DNA of 52,734 nt, from positions 1-52,734 of the forward strand of contig NZ_LJHU01000057.1 in the NCBI RefSeq assembly GCF_001295975.1. The letters are read 5' to 3'. Each line of letters opens with the position of its first letter. Position 1 is the first letter of the stretch. Shown here one piece after another: positions 50,608 to 52,734 of the stretch. The stretch comes from Brevundimonas sp. AAP58 (GTDB lineage: Bacteria; Pseudomonadota; Alphaproteobacteria; Caulobacterales; Caulobacteraceae). A program made the position numbers and the translations under genes. The notes beneath the pieces were generated by a model, which made no database searches, was not told the origin of the DNA, and saw nothing but the letters and a program-made list of their open reading frames with translations.

Positions 50608-51549
50608 TCAGCGCAGGGCGGGAAGGGCTAGCCCCGGTGCCTGGCCGTCAGCGTTGGCGGCACCCGTATAGCGGAACAGCTCGGCGGGGCGCCCCCCCGT
50701 CCCCGTCGACAGGCAACCGGTTGGCGCAACGAGACCCGTGCGTTCCACGCCGCGCCGGAAGTTCTGCTTGTGCAGGCTCAGAGCCACCACGGCCTCGGCG
50801 GCTGCCTGCAGCTCAGAGAGGGTGAAGGTCTCCGGTGCCAATTCGAAGAGCACGGGACGGTAACGGAGTTTGCTTCGCAGCCGTCCCAGCCCGGTGGCCA
50901 GGATGCGTCGGTGGTCCGATGCCATCGGGCGATCCCCGAGGTCTATCAGCCGGGCGTCGTCGCGGTCGCGCACTGCTTCTGCGACCAGCCCTGTCTCATA
51001 CAGCAGCTCGAAGCGCTCCAGAACCCGCGCCTCGTCCCAGCGCTGGGATGCTTCGCTGGGGAAGAGGGCGTCGATCCTGGCCTTGCGGCGGGCGTCCCCC
51101 GCAGCCCATCGCGACAGGCAGAGCATGATCGTGTCGAGCGCCGCCCGACCGCCCCCGCGACGGTCTTCCCACGGGAACAGCTCAAGCACACCGGTCCAGC
51201 GCGCGCCCGGCGGCGTCATGTCCACGGCGTCCGAGGTCAAGGCGAGGTAGCCCACGGAGATTTCGCGCAGCTGATCCGGTCCAGGCGTGGCGCGCGGCGC
51301 GTCCCGGCCCGCGTCTCCGAAGGTGTAGAGCTGCTCGACGAAGCCCAGCTTGAAACCGGTTTGAGCGGTCACGAAGGCCCGCAAGGCCAACTCGAATGTC
51401 CGGTCGTTGGCGGGGTCAAAGGGACCGGACGGCAGTGCCAGCTCGCCCTCGGCTGTCTCGGTGGTCAGGGCGCAGAGGCGGCCGGAATGCAGCGCCATGA
51501 CCACCGCTGACAGGCTGATCCGCACCCCATGTTCCCCGCCCCAGCTCAT
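50608..51549 (-). CDS. NrtR-like NAD regulator (Nudix-fold plus winged helix)
   Basis: This 313-residue protein matches the alphaproteobacterial group annotated as NAD regulator. An N-terminal Nudix-like domain (RISLSAVVMALHSGRLCALTT, LPSGPFDPANDRTFELALRAFV, LGFVEQLYTFGDAGRD) lacks a full catalytic Nudix box. A C-terminal winged helix (RSKLRYRPVLFELAPETFTLSELQAAAEAV, starting about residue 215) resembles NrtR regulators. These bind ADP-ribose-type ligands and repress NAD biosynthesis genes. It begins 3 bp after the upstream HD-protein stop, so the two are co-transcribed. Confidence 0.78.
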   Translation of the reverse strand: MSWGGEHGVRISLSAVVMALHSGRLCALTTETAEGELALPSGPFDPANDRTFELALRAFVTAQTGFKLGFVEQLYTFGDAGRDAPRATPGPDQLREISVGYLALTSDAVDMTPPGARWTGVLELFPWEDRRGGGRAALDTIMLCLSRWAAGDARRKARIDALFPSEASQRWDEARVLERFELLYETGLVAEAVRDRDDARLIDLGDRPMASDHRRILATGLGRLRSKLRYRPVLFELAPETFTLSELQAAAEAVVALSLHKQNFRRGVERTGLVAPTGCLSTGTGGRPAELFRYTGAANADGQAPGLALPALR

Positions 51550-51552
51550 GGC

Positions 51553-52218
51553 CTATTCCGTGTGCCAGGCGTCCGGACCGGGCAGGACGCCCATCGCCTC
51601 GGACAGGATGCGGTAGCGTTCGACATAGCGCGCCTGGGCCTGAGCCGGCGGAAGGGGGTCTATAGTCAGGTCGTAGCCGACCGGCGGCGCTCCGAAGAAG
51701 CCGAGCGCCTCGGTCTCCGTGAACCCGGCCAGCTGCGTAGCCTCAAGGAAGGCGCAGGCCTTGTCGGCCGACTTGATCAGCTTCTTGATCTCGAGCGGCG
51801 TCTTGGCGGGCAGACCGAAGCGGACGTGGATGGCGTCCTCCAGCCGGGCTTCGAACGCCTTGTAGCTGACGCCCAGAGCTGCCTTGAACGGCGAGATCAT
51901 GTCGCCGATGACGTATTCCGATGCGTCATGCAGCAGGGCCGCCAGCCGCCATTTGGGCTCGAGCCCCGGCCGGATATGGGCAGCGATCTCCTCGACGACG
52001 CAGGAATGCTGCGCCACCGAAAAGGCGTGCTCGCCGATGGTCTGCCCGTTCCAGCGAGCCACGCGGGCGAGGCCGTGGGCGATGTCCTCGATCTCGATGT
52101 CGAATGGCGATGGGTCAAGCAGGTCCAGCCGCCGTCCCGACAGCATCCTCTGCCAGGCGCGCGGCGCGGGCTTGGCGGCGGGTCGGCGGGTGGGCTTGCG
52201 GGCGGCGTTGGCGTCCAA
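51553..52218 (-). CDS. HD-domain phosphohydrolase (YfbR-like)
   Basis: This 221-residue HD-superfamily protein shows RWNGQTIGEHAFSVAQHS with the first metal His, LHDASEYVIGDMISPFK with the HD pair, and a later Asp in KSADKACAFLEA. This order fits the YfbR-type 5'-nucleotidase/HD hydrolase group. It likely removes phosphate from deoxynucleoside monophosphates, though the substrate is not proven. The basic Pro/Ala-rich first 20 residues are probably disordered. Coupled to the NAD regulator downstream. Confidence 0.75.
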   Translation of the reverse strand: MDANAARKPTRRPAAKPAPRAWQRMLSGRRLDLLDPSPFDIEIEDIAHGLARVARWNGQTIGEHAFSVAQHSCVVEEIAAHIRPGLEPKWRLAALLHDASEYVIGDMISPFKAALGVSYKAFEARLEDAIHVRFGLPAKTPLEIKKLIKSADKACAFLEATQLAGFTETEALGFFGAPPVGYDLTIDPLPPAQAQARYVERYRILSEAMGVLPGPDAWHTE

Positions 52219-52282
52219 GGCGGCTTCCTGTCGGTCGGCGGGTCAGGTGACCTATCCCGCGCTCGGGATCAAGCGCTGCCGA

Positions 52283-52734
52283 TCATTCGCCGACGTTCAG
52301 CGTCACCAGATCGCGCGCCGAATCGAGCACCCCGTCGCTGTTCCGGTCTTTGGCTCTGACCACGGCGATGACGACAGGACCGCCGCTTGGGCCGCGCGCC
52401 TCGAAGCCGACCAGCCGCCAGCCCTCGTCGGCGGGCCGATCGTCCGTCAGGATGTAGGTGGTGCGGATCGCTTCGCCCGGGATGCGGGTGCGGATTTCGG
52501 CCGCGTCGTCCCGGGCCTGGACGCTGACGGTCTCGTCCCTGGATGAAATGTCGACGCTGCCCGAGACGTCGTCGGCCTCGATAGAGAAACCGCCGATGCG
52601 CACGTTGGCCTGGTCGCCGTTCGCATCGACCGTCAAGCCTGGCAGGCGCACGTTGGCCCGGTCACCCTCGGCGTCGACGGCGAGGCCGGGCATGCGGACG
52701 CGGGCGGTTTCGGCGGAGGCCGATGCCTCGGCTG
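52283..52734 (-). CDS. C-terminal part of a repeat-containing hypothetical protein
   Basis: The frame continues past the right edge of the window, so only the last ~150 residues are seen. It begins with tandem ~18-residue repeats of the form ARVRMPGLAVDAEGD, ANVRLPGLTVDANGD, ANVRIGGFSIEADD, then a compact domain including DRPADEGWRLVGFEARGP and the late DRNSDGVLDSARDLV. The repeats suggest a beta-stack or a coil on the envelope; no family was recognised. It is 64 bp upstream of the HD gene on the same strand. Confidence 0.6.
   Translation of the reverse strand, partial: AEASASAETARVRMPGLAVDAEGDRANVRLPGLTVDANGDQANVRIGGFSIEADDVSGSVDISSRDETVSVQARDDAAEIRTRIPGEAIRTTYILTDDRPADEGWRLVGFEARGPSGGPVVIAVVRAKDRNSDGVLDSARDLVTLNVGE

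Overview
The window is high-GC bacterial DNA with Shine-Dalgarno sites, dense operons, a TonB-dependent receptor and many secreted hydrolases. The gene styles (NAD-regulator/HD-nucleotidase pair, DUF1800/DUF1501 pair, TonB-driven glycan uptake, IS6-family insertions) suggest an alphaproteobacterium, probably Caulobacterales or a relative. The taxonomic call is inference from gene content only.

Region 1 (about 1-31.9 kb) is a polysaccharide utilisation locus for a sulfated polymer of L-rhamnose and a uronic acid; an ulvan-like glucuronorhamnan is the best guess. Outside the cytoplasm it supplies a TonB-dependent receptor, three related large secreted toroid-type proteins that look like polysaccharide lyases, two S1 sulfatases, several alpha/beta-hydrolase esterases and a putative beta-trefoil protein. 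A formylglycine-generating enzyme that activates Cys-type sulfatases is encoded between them. Inside the cell, a GPH-type symporter and a GH105 unsaturated uronyl hydrolase would import and split the oligosaccharide. The freed rhamnose is oxidised by a complete non-phosphorylative route: mutarotase, L-rhamnose 1-dehydrogenase, lactonase, L-rhamnonate dehydratase, 2-keto-3-deoxyrhamnonate dehydrogenase and diketo-acid hydrolase. This gives pyruvate and L-lactate, and an FMN L-lactate dehydrogenase finishes the lactate. RhaT imports free rhamnose. An IclR regulator sits between the two divergent rhamnose operons. Similar AT-rich palindromes (core TCA-N5-TGA) lie in that divergent region, before GH105, before the TonB receptor and, more weakly, before the lactate dehydrogenase. 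They look like one regulon.

Region 2 (about 32-36.9 kb) holds a DUF1800/DUF1501 pair, a four-EF-hand lipoprotein, a sterol-desaturase-type hydroxylase and a small lipoprotein.

Region 3 (about 37-47.5 kb) is an OmpR/EnvZ-type two-component system followed by small secreted proteins (two with EF hands) and a complete RND efflux operon whose first gene is an EF-hand protein. A tandem direct repeat, GCNACA-N4-GCNACA, precedes the regulator, both downstream EF-hand genes and a repetitive secreted protein. This suggests one directly controlled regulon.

Region 4 (about 47.5-50.1 kb) has two 812-bp IS6-family elements in the same orientation. They bracket an AT-richer remnant: a truncated Gly/Ala/Ser-rich toxin-like tail and a small overlapping membrane-protein gene. 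Region 5 (50.1-52.7 kb) is housekeeping: tRNA-Ser(CGA), an NrtR-like NAD regulator, an HD nucleotidase and the end of a repeat protein.

No CRISPR array, rRNA, prophage or replication origin was seen. The uronate branch (kduI/kduD/kdgK type genes) is not in the window.
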